Part shown: piece by piece, positions 1 through 10,818 of the stretch
Numbering within the stretch: the stretch's first letter is position 1
Layout of the letters: the number at the start of each line of letters is the position of its first letter
Source: Auriscalpium vulgare
Lineage: Eukaryota > Basidiomycota > Agaricomycetes > Russulales > Auriscalpiaceae
NCBI GenBank assembly: GCA_019915015.1
Contig: JAHBBC010000072.1
Coordinates: 1-56,797, forward strand
Reading direction: 5' to 3'
Length of the DNA: 56,797 nucleotides
Notes under the pieces: generated by a model
The model's input: the letters and a program-made list of their open reading frames with translations, nothing else
Database searches by the model: none
Told to the model about the DNA's origin: nothing
Position numbers and translations under genes: made by a program

Positions 1-203
1 AACCTGTTGTGCGCGTGACGCGAGCCCATCGCTGCTGTGCGCGGTCACCCGTCGCGTTTTCCGTTCCAATCGAATGTATAATAATTTACATGTGGGAGTC
101 AATTAATAGGCAGTCGGGTGATACACGTCACACTCTATGTATGCACGACGTTCGATGAAAGTCGGTCACACCCAGTCTACATTTCGGTCGCACTGATATG
201 GAG

Positions 204-1361
204 TCAGCGCTTCTCTGAAAACCGATGCAAACTGCGAGCAGAACTGACCGAAACCCATTCTGCCTCATCATGTACAACGAAGGCAACACCACGACATTGA
301 CATGCGTCCTCAAGTGCGCTGAGAACTGTCTTGGCGGTGCGCATAGTCGCTGTCACCACCTGCAGATTTCCCCCACGGCGAGCGGCCACGGCTGCCACAA
401 CGTGGCTCACAAGAGCATTGTAGCGCGGCGAGTCTATATCGAGCTTTGCGTGATATCCGACTTGTCTGATAGAGGCGGGAAGAGTGAAGGGTTCCTCGGG
501 CAGTATGTGGAAGACAAGCTCCTCCAGGCGCACGAAGCGATCGAGGATGTGCATGGGTGGGATGGCCGTCGTGACCAACGACTTGATTTGCGCCGCGAGC
601 ACCCCTCCCGCATCGCCGGCGGTCCACTCCCAATACTTTCCAGGCGCAGCGACAAGCCTGCGTATGGCTACGTCGGTGTCCTCCGTCTGCGCATCCAGAT
701 TGGTGGCATCACCTGTGCCTTCGAGTGCGGCAACATTGATCTCAACTCTCGAAAGCTGGACTGGTGCCGTCCACGGCGACGGCGGGACGAGGCAGGCTAT
801 TTCCTCCGCGCCAGAGATGCTGACACAGCGCACACCGGGCCAGATGGTGAGTAGGGCCCTAGCGTGGACTGGTTGAAGGACTTCGACGAAATTTAACGTC
901 GCAGGCTTGATATCGAGATCGCAGAAGTAGTAAAGGTTACTCCCGTGCCTCGCCACAGTCGCAAGCCACGGACCGACGAACGTCAGTTGCTTGACATTTC
1001 GGCATATACGCATGATCCACAGCCACACCGACAGGTTGTCGGGTGCGACGTATCCATCCGTACGGGATTTGAAGTTGGGATACAAGTCGATCGTCAGGGA
1101 GCGAACGTGGCGGCCGAGATGGTGGTTGATGAAGAGAGCGAGGATGAAGTACGTGAAAGAGTGTTTGGTGGTGGGGCGTGTGGCTGCGGGGGATGGCGCT
1201 CGACGGAAGAGCAGATGCTGCGCGACGGGCCGCCAGCTCTGGCAGACCAGGGAGCATGTGGCGAGCGTGGCGTAGTCGATTTCATGAGCCTGTGAATTGC
1301 GATAGACTGCCTTGACGACTTCTTCCTGCATCTCGATGGGAAGCCTGGGCGTGATCATCAT
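204..1361 (-). CDS. F-box domain protein
   Basis: An uninterrupted 385-residue reading frame. Residues about 7-53 start with LPIEMQEEVVKAV and continue through a CSLVCQSW stretch to HLLFR, the usual fungal F-box pattern (LP.E, then hydrophobic spacing, then C..VC..W). The remainder is leucine- and tryptophan-rich with no clear repeat, as in the large agaricomycete F-box families. F-box proteins bind Skp1 in SCF ubiquitin ligases through the N-terminal box and recruit substrates with the C-terminal part; the substrate cannot be guessed here. The first Met of the frame is followed at once by the box, which suits the start. It is a single exon, whereas many neighbours are split. The family call is fairly safe; the specific role is unknown. 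Confidence 0.75.
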   Translation of the reverse strand: MMITPRLPIEMQEEVVKAVYRNSQAHEIDYATLATCSLVCQSWRPVAQHLLFRRAPSPAATRPTTKHSFTYFILALFINHHLGRHVRSLTIDLYPNFKSRTDGYVAPDNLSVWLWIMRICRNVKQLTFVGPWLATVARHGSNLYYFCDLDIKPATLNFVEVLQPVHARALLTIWPGVRCVSISGAEEIACLVPPSPWTAPVQLSRVEINVAALEGTGDATNLDAQTEDTDVAIRRLVAAPGKYWEWTAGDAGGVLAAQIKSLVTTAIPPMHILDRFVRLEELVFHILPEEPFTLPASIRQVGYHAKLDIDSPRYNALVSHVVAAVAARRGGNLQVVTATMRTAKTVLSALEDACQCRGVAFVVHDEAEWVSVSSARSLHRFSEKR

Positions 1362-1639
1362 GCTGCATTGTCATCATCGCGACGTGAGTAACTTCGCTTG
1401 GAAGAGTGCGATCGCCGAACCTTTCAATCTTGCGGCAACCCTTGAACAACTCCACCGCGGATATGTGATTGAAGAGGTTAGAGGAAGGTCGGGCAAAGGT
1501 CGCCACAAAAGAGAACTAGGAGCTATTTGAGGGCTCTTAGGATGCAGTGCGAAAGACGAAGAACAGAAATCCTATGACAATACAAGCGCTCGTCATGGCT
1601 GTGATCAGAATCACAGTGCGACATGCGATGATCGATGAC

Positions 1640-2180
1640 CCTCAGTAAAAACGAGAGTCAGCCATCGGTCCGGTGCCAGTCCAGTCGGGACCGAGCAGAC
1701 TGCGGGTGGACTAATCGGCACGTTCTGTGACTAGGATCTTCCTGTCCAAGTCTCGTCTAAGTCTGAGAAATTAATTAGATCTTGATGGGAACCATTCCGA
1801 CCCGTCCACTCACGGTCCGGTTACAGTCGATGCGTCAGTCCACTCAAGTCCTTTAATTGCAGGACCCCAAGGTGACGGCTACGTCATGCGTCAGTCGACT
1901 GACAGTCATGGGAACAAACTTTGATTGAAGGGGACAATCAGTCATGTATTGGTCCGGTAGCAGTCATCTAACAGACAAGTCCTCCCGTAGTCATCTTCCA
2001 GTCCGGGAGCGTCCCGTCCCCTTTCCTGTCCACTCGTGGTCATCTTCCTGTCCAATTTTCCCGTCAACTGATAGTCACCTTCCGGTCCGGAAGCATCAGT
2101 CCGCTCGTAGTCATTGTTCAGTCGCTCGTAGTCATCTTTCAGTCACATTGCAGTCAAGCCACAGTCGGTTTTCAGTCGCA
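1640..2180. repeat. AGTC-rich degenerate tandem repeat
   Basis: Between the F-box gene and the next gene the + strand is crowded with CAGTC, TAGTC and GTCC words. From about 1970 to 2175 they fall into a loose 20-25 bp unit resembling CTCGTAGTCATCTTCCAGTC, repeated with drift. No convincing reading frame explains the pattern. The stretch from 1362 to 1640 shows no gene or clear signal. Confidence 0.55.
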
Positions 2181-2280
2181 ATATGTACACTATACGCCTC
2201 GCTGCTCCCTGCGCCCCATGGTCCTGCGATGCTCGCGGCGCGGCTCGCAGCGCGGTGGAGACCCGCACCTTGAGGCCTTA

Positions 2281-4517
2281 TCATTTCGCCTTCTTGGCCT
2301 TCCGCTAACGAGAAATGTAAGCAAGTATCCGTGGTCAAAAACCATCGTCGACGTACCTCCGTCAGCACGGCCTGGATATCTTTTTGAGAGGGCTTCAACG
2401 GGGCTGACAGGTCCATGAGCGCAGATACGAAATCTGGATATCGTCAGGCACAAGTCCGCGAACGTATATGGTAGAAAGAGCTCACCGCCTTTATTCTTTT
2501 TCTTCGGCAACTCAATTTTGTGGGTCTCGAACCACTGCTTGAGTTCGTCCTTCGTGAGAGAAGACAAGGCGGCACGGATCTACAGGTAGATCTATGGTGA
2601 GCACAAAGGAAAGTAATACATCTGGAAGCGACGTACCGCTTCGTCGTTCTCGGGCGAGGTCGGGACATCATCGGCAGAGGAAGGCTGCCAGCGCATGATG
2701 AGAGGATGGACAACCATGTGAGAATATGGGTACTTACCGGCGCGGGAACCTTCGTAATCTTGCGTAGCTGTTCGACGATGTTCGATAAGTACGCGTCGGA
2801 GAGGAAGGCGTCCGGCTTCAGCTGCCGCTTGAAGCAAAGGTGGCGGGCTACCTTGCACGTGCGCAGGGCTGCTGCAATGAGCCGATAGGCGATGTTGGTG
2901 TTTCCTACAGCCGACCACAGCGTGAGGACCGTAGTGCACGTGAGGCCCCCTGCGGTAAACTGGCGGTGTCCCCAGTTTGCATTGGTGTTGTCCTCATCAA
3001 TGTCGGCTGCGTTCGGGTCGGCGTTCTCGATGCGCTCGAGGAAGGACATTACATTAGCCGATGGCTCGCCTTTGTTGAGCGTTGTTCCAGCCTCTTGCAA
3101 GAACTCCAAAAGATCGCGCGCGCCGGGGATGGCTGGGAGCTCGGAGAAAGTGTCTGAATTGTCACGACATGGTCGGCAATCAAATCAGAGCATCTGATGA
3201 ATGCACCGCTTACCGAGAAGGCTTTCCACTATGCGGGTGTGAAAACACACATGTGTGCATGTGAGCATGTGTCTAATTCAAGGAAATAAATCTCACCCTT
3301 CGTGCTGACAACGATGAAATCTACGTCAATTGAGCCCGCCGGCAGCGTCATAGCAGGAGCCTGCAAGAAGGAAGCTGACTGGAGCATCAGATGAGCAGGG
3401 TTTTCCTCCGAATCGGACTCGCTAGCTGGATCTGTGCGCCGTAATTAGACAGGCTGTTGAATAGGATGAACACATACCGGGAAGGAGCGAGAGAGCTCTG
3501 CTTGTGGCAGCCCGCACAGCCGCAGGAGCTGCGTGCCATTAGGTCTAGCTTTGAAGCGTCGCACGATGAAAACGTACTGGGAAGGCGCAGGGGCGACATC
3601 GGAGCGGCCCTGGACTTCTTGATGACATCAGGGCGAAGCGGCGTAGAGTTCTCGTCCTTCCTGCGCTTCTTGCTCTGGTCCTGGATCTCGACGCCGGCGC
3701 TGGCGCCACCCTGAGTCGCGCTGTCCCCTTCATCATCATCGTCTTCATCGTCCGTCTCGCTGACGGTCTTCTTTTTCTTCTTGTCCGTGCCCCTGAGACT
3801 GTTGCCAAGGATCTGCTCCGCTTTCCAGTGGTTACCGCATAGTGCCAGTAGCGGCTGCATGACCTCGAGCCTCGCAATTGCGTCATTCCACTTCTTCGCG
3901 TGGTGAGTTCGGTAATATGCCTTGTGGCGGAGCTTGCCCTGGTATCCAGCGGCAATCGGGAGGGCGGTCAGATCGGCTTTAACGATGCGAGCCGACGTCC
4001 TTATCTGTCGGTAGGTGACATCGTTAATCAACCTTCCATCGGCCTGGCGAATGCAGTGTCGCATGGGCGGGCGAGCCGAATTCGCCGCAGTCCAACCAGA
4101 GTCAGGCTGATCCTCGCAGTCTGCGAGATTCCAGAGGATCTCTGCGGGGTACTGGCGGGGTCTGATTGCCGACGAGGCCTCGAGCAGAGGTGTCAATGGG
4201 GTGGATTCTCGGAGGGGAGTGCTGCCGCGGCTCAAGTCTGAACGCGGCATTCAGTACGCTGCCGTGATCAAGATAACACAAATATAAATACCGCTGCCGA
4301 CATCCGAACCCCGTTGTACCGACAGTTGAGCCAGCTCGGCCGTCAGGCGAAGGAGCTCATTTGAATGCCGTTGTTGAGACTCGTAGAGTTGCCGGACGTG
4401 TCGGTTCTTCAATAACTCGGGAAGGTCGAGGTTCTCGACGGAAAATGTGCCCAAGGAGAGTCCAGGTGCGTCAATAATACCGGGATTATAGGGCGTGCCC
4501 CAAGTAAAGTCGGCCAT
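2281..4517 (-). CDS. Conserved-looking multi-exon protein of unknown function
   Basis: Not recognised. A consistent set of exons runs from ATG at 4517 to TGA at 2281. Exon 1 is 4517-4292 (75 codons plus one base). Exon 2 is 4237-3578 and contains a lysine run followed by an acidic run (DDEDDDDEGD) in the middle of the protein, a likely disordered nuclear-type linker. Several small exons follow down to about 3110. A long exon of about 125 codons lies at about 3140-2755. The last exons encode a lysine-rich end (KKKNKG, later RKAKKAK then stop). Splice signals are canonical at most junctions, but the exact acceptor near 3435 is unclear. No catalytic motif, signal peptide or membrane segment is visible. 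Its start faces the small + strand gene at 4676, with about 160 bases between them. Confidence 0.6.
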
Positions 4518-4675
4518 GGTGATGGCGAGAAGATGAACGAGAGCGGCGACCTTGCAAGCGCTGAGAGCGGCGAACTTGCAAGCGCCTATCCCATCCTAAG
4601 CGCACGTCGGCTATGCCCGGGCGATCGGACCTCTTGCTACGACTCGTAGCTCGCAACACAGTTGACCCTGAAATC

Positions 4676-5350
4676 ATGGCGGAGAAATTGTCTCCGGTCT
4701 GTGAAAACAACAGGTAGGGCCTTTTTTCTGATCCTAAATATGTGCTCGATGTAAACATTCTTCTCACAGTCCACCGCTACCTCCTTCGCCCCGTAAAGTC
4801 AGGTACGTATCCGTGTAGTCTCGCTCCTGCTCAGTTCTTTGACCGGGTTACTCATATATTAATCCGTATAGCCACTCAACTGACACGGCTCTTCCTCGGC
4901 GTGGCATCGCCCGAACCCAAACTATTTTTTTCCACAAAAATCAAGATGGCGACTTGGACGCTAGGGAGTACCGGTACCCCGAAGATTGGGGAAGGCCGGG
5001 AGCCCAGCCCGCGCTTGAGGCACGCCAACCCTCTCCCCCCGCGGGGATCAAGATCCGTGACTTTGCGTTCCCGCCCTCAGACGCGAGGCACATAGGCATG
5101 AGCCCGCTCACGGCGAGGTCGTGAGTAGACATTTTCTCCGAGTCGCGACATCCTCACCATACTACAATCATTCAGATCTGGACCTCAGCATGACGCAGAG
5201 GCCTCGGGCACAGATGCCGGAAATTCACTTGGCATCGCCCGCAACAAGCGCTCCCGCGAAGATGATGAAGAGAAGTCGCTCGTAGAGGCGGAGCCTGCGC
5301 GCTCTGTCCGGCGTTGCCTATCTCCTCGCAGCCCTCGTAAGGCGGCGTAA
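4676..5350 (+). CDS. Small four-exon conserved-type protein (164 aa)
   Basis: Exons 4676-4713, 4770-4802, 4872-5120 and 5176-5350 join in phase to 495 bases (164 codons plus stop). Introns of 56, 69 and 55 bases have GT-AG ends. The protein starts MAEKLSPVCENN, has a tyrosine/tryptophan patch (REYRYPEDWGRP) and a central SPPAGIKIRDFAFPP stretch, then becomes charged (KRSREDDEEK) and ends SPRKAA. No domain of known function is recognised and there is no signal peptide or membrane segment; it looks small and probably nuclear. It lies head-to-head with the gene at 4517 and tail-to-tail with the SMG7-like gene. A plain ORF search misses it because no single exon exceeds 83 codons. Confidence 0.7.
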
Positions 5351-5413
5351 AAGCGTGCTTCGCGGTCTTAAAATCAGTCGGATGATTCTACTGTGCATGT
5401 TTGTATATATATC

Positions 5414-8218
5414 CTACTGCCCTGCGAAGAAAACAACACTGTCTGTAATATATTGCTGCAATATTAACACCCGCCTCGTCTGTCTGCCGCGGGATGCGCG
5501 CTCGAGCTGGGCCCACACCCGGACCTTCTCAGCGAGCGCGCCCTCGGTCCACCACCGCCGCTCCTCGTCCCACCGCGGAAACCATCAACAATCATCGTGA
5601 ACCGCCGCCCGGCCCACGCCACGCGTCGCCAGCGCAGCGTCTCGCGCGACTCCTTCTCCTTCGTCTCATCCGAGTCGTCGCCTATCTGCACGTCCGCCTC
5701 CGTCTCGTTGCGCTCGTCGAGCATCTCCATCTCGTTTTGGCGAGACTCGCCCGATGCCCAAAACCCACGCTCGTACAGTCCGCGGCCCGGCCAGGCCATG
5801 CCGCGGACTGCCCAATCCTCGGGGAGCGCGTTGTGCGCGGTGAGCTTCTCGCCGGTGTCGACGTCTTTGAGGGCGCGGCGTGGGACGCGAATGAGGAGCC
5901 GCGTAAGGCTCTCCCAGGGAACGAGGCGCTCGACGGCAGCTAAGCCTTGAGGACTCTTCATGACCGTCGGCAGGAATGTCAGCATTACCGTGACGTAGGA
6001 GCCAGGCACCTTCTGGTCCTCGAAGGTATCGAGATGCTCGAGAGCGTGTGCGAGCATCGTGAAGGCAATTTGCTGCGCCATGGTGAACACGGGCGGGGGA
6101 TCCGTGGACATCTGCGCGTCGGAGAGCGCAGGCGACGCGTGCGTAGCGGTACGCTGGCCGTCGTTGCTGCGTCGCGGCTCCGCCTCGTCGACATCCATCT
6201 TCTCCTCCACGATGCCTTTGTTTGCAAGCTTCTTCGCCGGCGCAACGGGGGCTCCTGCGCCGACAACGCCCGCCCGGCGCAGGACGCCGGTGGAACGCCC
6301 GTACTCGAGCATCGCGCCGATGTTGATGGCCGCCATCATGGTCCACTCGCGCGCCTCAGGAGCGTCAGTCGAAAGACGTTCCATGAAGCGCGCGAGTGTC
6401 GGCGCGAAGTCGTCCAGCTGGATGTTCGTGAACAACATGCCGTGCAGCAGGACGAACAGATCTGCGGTCCGGGCGTCGGGAGCGCTGCGCCGAGCTTGCG
6501 CGGCGGGTGACCAGATGGAAAGCACGGATTCGCGTGACGTCTCGAATGGCCGGATGGCGATCATGCTGCAAACAACCTTAATTAGCAAATGCACGCGGAC
6601 ACATGACTGCACAACTGACCTTTTGACGAAATGGTACACGGCACGCAGCTCCTCGCCTTCGACTTCGCGACGAAGCAGGCCCAAATGGTGATGCAGTTTG
6701 CCTGTGCCGGGCATGTTCGCGACGCATTCCGCGTACCATTGCTTGGCGATCGTTCTCCAACGTTCCTTCTCCGGCTCGAGCTCCATCATCCTCGCCGCCG
6801 CGATGCCCACGCTTAGACTCGGCGAGTCGTCGATGCGCGCGACAACAGCGGGATTTCTGCTGCTTGTTGTGCTCATCGCAGCGGATGCGTTCGCTGCGGT
6901 CGACGTGGGAGTCAACCGCTGCGCGCTGCTGGAAACAGCAGCGGCAGTGAGGGATGAGAAGGGGCCGGCGGAGGAGGGTACCATGGAGGCGATCGCCATG
7001 CGATAGCGCGCGAGGTCGCCGAGGGCCTCGAGCCATCCGGGCTTCAGACTGACGAGGGTTTCTTCTTCGAGGAGCCCCGTGTAGAAGGTGTACGCGTAAT
7101 AAATGAAATCTTGGAGATGTTCCATCGCTATCTTCGAGTCGAGCGACGAGTGGCGGAGGTTCTCCAGGAGACGATGGAATGCGTGGGTCCACAGACGAAT
7201 GACAATATTGTACTTCTCGGGTATATTTCTTAATGATGCAGGGACGTTGGGAGCGAGCGAGATGGCGAGGAGATTGTGCATCATCTCCGCGAGTCTATAT
7301 CGGCCGAGGGTCAGCGAGTCGTAGAGCAGAGACAGCGATGACTCACGATTTGTGATCCTCCACAGCCTTCTTCCACCGCAGCGACTCAGGATCTTCATTC
7401 CCACTGCCTCCCTTCAGCAAGACTCTGCTATCATCCGGCGTCACCTCGCCCGAATCCTGCAAGATCTTCGCTTCGAGTGCCGATATGTCGCGGTACAGCT
7501 TCTTGAGCTGGGCAGAGAATGCGTTGGTCTTTGACTCATCGCGTGGTTTGCGGTCGAAGAGAGAGGAGGAGGATGAAAAGTCGGTGGTGCTGTCCGAGGT
7601 GAGGGTGAAATTAGATGAACTCGTCGACGGCGCGTATGACGAGGTGGAGGAGTAGTCCCCGGATGACTTCGGGGTGGGGGTTGGTTTCCGCGCCTGCACG
7701 AAGAAGCGTGCGAGGTCGTCTCGCTGGTGGTCGAATAGTCGTTGAGACGACTGTGGTTTGGGCTTTGCCACGGCATGGGCCAAGTGGGACATGGCTTCGG
7801 GCTCGGCGGTGCGGCGCATTGGAATGACATCCGTCTCTATATTGTAAAGCTTGGCGGCTCGCGGGGAGCTGCTGATCGTGAGGCGGCGCGAGAACTCGTC
7901 TGCGCTGGGCTCGACAACTACAGCTTGTGGCGGAGGAGGTGCGGCTGACGGTTGGCAGGCGGTGGTGTGTAACGCACCTGTGTTTCTTGCGCTGTGTAGC
8001 GACCATCCTCTCTGCATTGTCTGTGGGCTGGGGCGCTGTGTCCCGAGGCGCACAGAGCTGACGCTTGGGCATGTGCCGGGCCCTGGTACGCAGGCGGTGT
8101 TAACGGGGCGGGTGCGAGGTGTCGACACGTGGAGGGAAGTAGGAGAATTTGACCTCGGCTCGCCCACGCGCCAGAGTGCGAGCCCGGCGTGAACGGGCCG
8201 CGCAAGCGTGCAGGGCAA
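5414..8218 (-). CDS. EST1/SMG7-like telomerase and NMD-related protein, apparent C-terminal frameshift
   Basis: The N-terminal exon carries an LYN..TD.IPMRRTAEPEAMS stretch and a serine-rich linker. The next exons hold an alpha-helical EST1-type region (LWTHAFHRLLENLRHSSLD, then FIYYAYTFYTGLLEE, then a W-A-WYAEC-N-PGTGKLHHHLGLL block) as in the 14-3-3-like/TPR domain of Est1, SMG5, SMG6 and SMG7. Such proteins bind phosphorylated Upf1 in nonsense-mediated decay or act with telomerase. Introns lie near 7345 and 6568-6618. The start is uncertain: 8218 is the first Met of the frame, but in-frame Mets follow. The current frame stops at 5464 after a glycine/serine-rich tail. One frame over, the sequence reads WDEERRWWTEGALAEKV and stops at 5414, which suits the family better. 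A one-base loss near 5575 would explain this. Confidence 0.7.
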
Positions 8219-8470
8219 ACGCGACGCGGTGAGTTACTGTAACTCGCGTTCGTGCGTCGGACGTGCGCTCGCGCCGAGAGGAGCAGTGGGGGAGATGTGC
8301 GCGGCGCGGTGTCGCATATGCCGGCCTCCGCGGGGGCTTCGAGGACAATGCGCGCATTATGGCTAGGCAGTGCGGCGCGGTATATACTCACCAATAGTCC
8401 TGTTGGAAGAAAAGACAGCGAGACAATGATATTTGCCAGCTAAATGATATTTCCATAGGGTGTGGCCGGA
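8160..8470 (-). repeat. Diverged repeat copy 1, inverted relative to 14268-14640
   Basis: Read on the minus strand, this stretch matches 14268-14640 on the plus strand. Shared landmarks in the same order are GCCACACCC, ATCATTTAGCTGGCAAA, CATTGTCTCG, CTATTGGTGAG, GACGCACGAACGCGAGT, CGCGTCGCGTTTGCCCTG and CTTGCGCGGCCCGTTCACGC. The copies clearly differ by substitutions and small indels. This copy covers the 5' end of the SMG7-like gene. Confidence 0.75.
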
Positions 8471-9232
8471 AATCATGGCCGGCGTCTCATGACTGTGGCT
8501 GCCCGCGCCTATGGCACTTATATGAAGTTCCCCGTGTCCCACCATCGTTCGACCTGTCCCTTCAGCATCATCCCAGATATCCGCCCTACTCACCCGTTGA
8601 ACACTCTCCCGTCATATCCAAATTCTCCCAGATTGTCGCGATAAAGTAAGGTGGGTCCAGGCGATATTCCTCCACACTACATTACCTTGGCACCTTCACG
8701 TCTATAACTCCCGGACAAAGCTTGCTAGTGCACCCGACAGGGTCCTCTTGCTGCGTTTGTGGTTGCTAGTCGTCTGAAGGTTGCTTTCTGCGTACAATAC
8801 TCCCTGGCTAGCCTTGACGAGAGCCCGACAGGGACCGCTTGGCGCGTCGGGGCACATACATTTGCACCTGTGCCGCGCCATTCATTGATTGAGGCTAACA
8901 TTTTAATTAAGATATCCCCTGCGAGTGTCCTTAAACGCGTGAAAACGCGTCGCGACACGCGCATTCCGACTGCGTCGGCATGTCTCGAACGGTTCGTCCC
9001 CAACCCCAACCCACGCATCAAGTTCAATGCTAAGTAGAGATAAGACGCGTTCTAAACGCGTTTTTTCTCCATACGAATTTGACCCAGGGACCCTCCTTCC
9101 CAATCGGTCATCGTTGTCGACGATGGCTGCAATCTTGATGCACTCATTCACGACGCATTTGTACGCGCCGAGGACAACAACCCTGACGCAGACACCACCC
9201 CACTGCAAAACAGCCCATCCGCCGACAACTTC
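8471..9232. other. Intergenic region with promoter-like content
   Basis: No gene is recognised between the 5' end of the SMG7-like gene and the dioxygenase gene. Short frames are present on both strands, but none has family features. The notable content is the cluster of ACGCGT hexamers listed separately. Confidence 0.5.
8935..9061. promoter_or_regulatory. Cluster of four ACGCGT (MCB-type) boxes
   Basis: Perfect ACGCGT palindromes lie at 8935-8940, 8945-8950, 9045-9050 and 9056-9061, as two close pairs. ACGCGT is the MluI cell-cycle box bound by MBF-type (Mbp1/Swi6) factors at fungal G1/S promoters. The next gene downstream is the TET/JBP-like dioxygenase. Regulation by MBF is inferred from the motif only. 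Confidence 0.5.
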
Positions 9233-10601
9233 GTGCATTCCCATTCCACGCGCTCATCTAATGCTGCCGAGGTCGACGAGGTTCACGCCGCCATCGAAGC
9301 CGAGACGCAATCTGCCAGGCAACGGCACAACATCGTTCGCCGTAACCGCCTGCGCCAGCAGACAAGGGTTGGGCGTCGCATGATCATTTACAAGGTTCGC
9401 AGCAAGCTTGTATCGAAGTACTCTCAGCCCAAGAAGGTTACGGTCCGAGTGATTGCGGAGAAACTACCGCACGCTAGTGGCGGTTGGATTGGCGTGAGGG
9501 ACTGCGGGCTACTGCTGGTGATTCGGAGAACGTTGGCGAAGCTGAGGGCGCAAAATTATCGCTATTTTGCATGGAACGGAAGGTGAGTCAGCAGTCGATC
9601 AACTGCATGCCGCGCGCTCAAAGCCCTCAAGGACGCACCACGCCATCGTCGACTTGAAGGGTCGCATCATTGGGAGCCTCGCCGGCCGGCCTGTGGGAGA
9701 TCTAACGTGGCACGACGACTGCGTTGACACATATCTCGCGATGGACGAGGCCAAGGAAGATCTCAAGCTGTCTAAGGACCAGCGTTATCACCGTCGCGGT
9801 GACTATCCTGCGCTATCAACGGGTATTTCTTATGGAGGAGGGCAAACTGTGAGTTCTGTCCGACTGTATGCAGACGAGCTCACCCATGCCTCATGTAGGA
9901 GCCAGCCGAGCTGATGCTCCACGAGAGCAATCGGCCGATAGTCAAGAAGCTGCTTAGACGGCGCGGGCCCCGCCGCATTTCAGGATTCATGAACGGTGAG
10001 CTAACATAGGCTCCGCCACTCACACGACTCTTACGACGGTTCGAAAGCAACTTTCGCCCTCGGATCCCCGAAGATGTATAAGTACTTTGAGAGCAATATC
10101 GCTGAGATACTGGACCACGACCCAAGCCTCGAACTGCCATACGACAACTCGATCCGCGCGGCCACAACTTTCAACTTTGGCCCGCAGGCGTTTACCAAGA
10201 CCCACCTCGACTTCGCGAACCTTCCTAATGGCTGGTGCAGCATTGCGTCCTTGGGTGAGTATAACCCAAGAACGGGCGGCCAAATTATCCTCCACCGCGC
10301 GAAGCTTGTAATCGAATTCCCCCCTCACTCCGTCATGCATATCCTGTCCGCTGCATTTCCTCACGGCAACATTCCCATCGGGCTTGACGAAACACGGGCA
10401 TCCATCACGCAGTACACTGCGGGCGCGTTGTTTCGCAGGGTCGCGTACGGACATCGCACGGAGCAGGAGTTTCAGGACCAGGACCCGGATGGGTGGGCTG
10501 CCATGGATGCCAGCAAACACGAGCGTTGGCGTGAATCTGTGGCCCTCTTTTCGAAGTACGATGAGCTTGCGACAGACATTGAAACCGTTTTTAATGTATA
10601 G
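9233..10601 (+). CDS. TET/JBP-like 2OG-Fe(II) dioxygenase domain protein
   Basis: Exons 9233-9582, 9632-9848, 9899-9995 and 10048-10601 join in phase to 1218 bases (405 codons plus stop). The last exon holds a double-stranded beta-helix oxygenase core. HLDFANLPNGWCSIASLGEY supplies the HxD iron ligands. A GGQIIL strand is followed by EFPP and then SAAFPHGNIPI with the distal His. TRASITQYTAG supplies the 2-oxoglutarate-binding Arg. All four expected residues are present. This pattern is that of the expanded basidiomycete TET/JBP-like family described beside KDZ-type transposons; relatives oxidise 5-methylcytosine or thymine in DNA. The N-terminus is basic (RRNRLRQQTRVGRR). The start is the first Met of the frame and could lie upstream. 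Activity on DNA is inferred, not shown. Confidence 0.65.
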
Positions 10602-10818
10602 CAGAAAGTGGACTAGGTAGTATGATGAATTTGTTCACATGGGACAGTCTGGATAGCATAGTATAGAATTCAACTGTACTAGCGACGAGAGCGCGGCCCG
10701 CGGACCGACGGCACGCGCCTGATAATCGATTCGCTGATCGTCGTCCTCGCTTTCTCAGCTACTGCCTCCACGCGTTCTCTTCTACCGCCTCCACGAGCAC
10801 CTACCCTCGCAATTCGCA

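Noticed and set aside
5947..6510. Plus-strand frames opposite the SMG7-like gene
   Set aside because: Antisense shadows of a conserved coding exon.
10020..10520. 166-codon minus-strand frame opposite the dioxygenase
   Set aside because: Antisense of the conserved oxygenase core, which has all catalytic residues on the plus strand.
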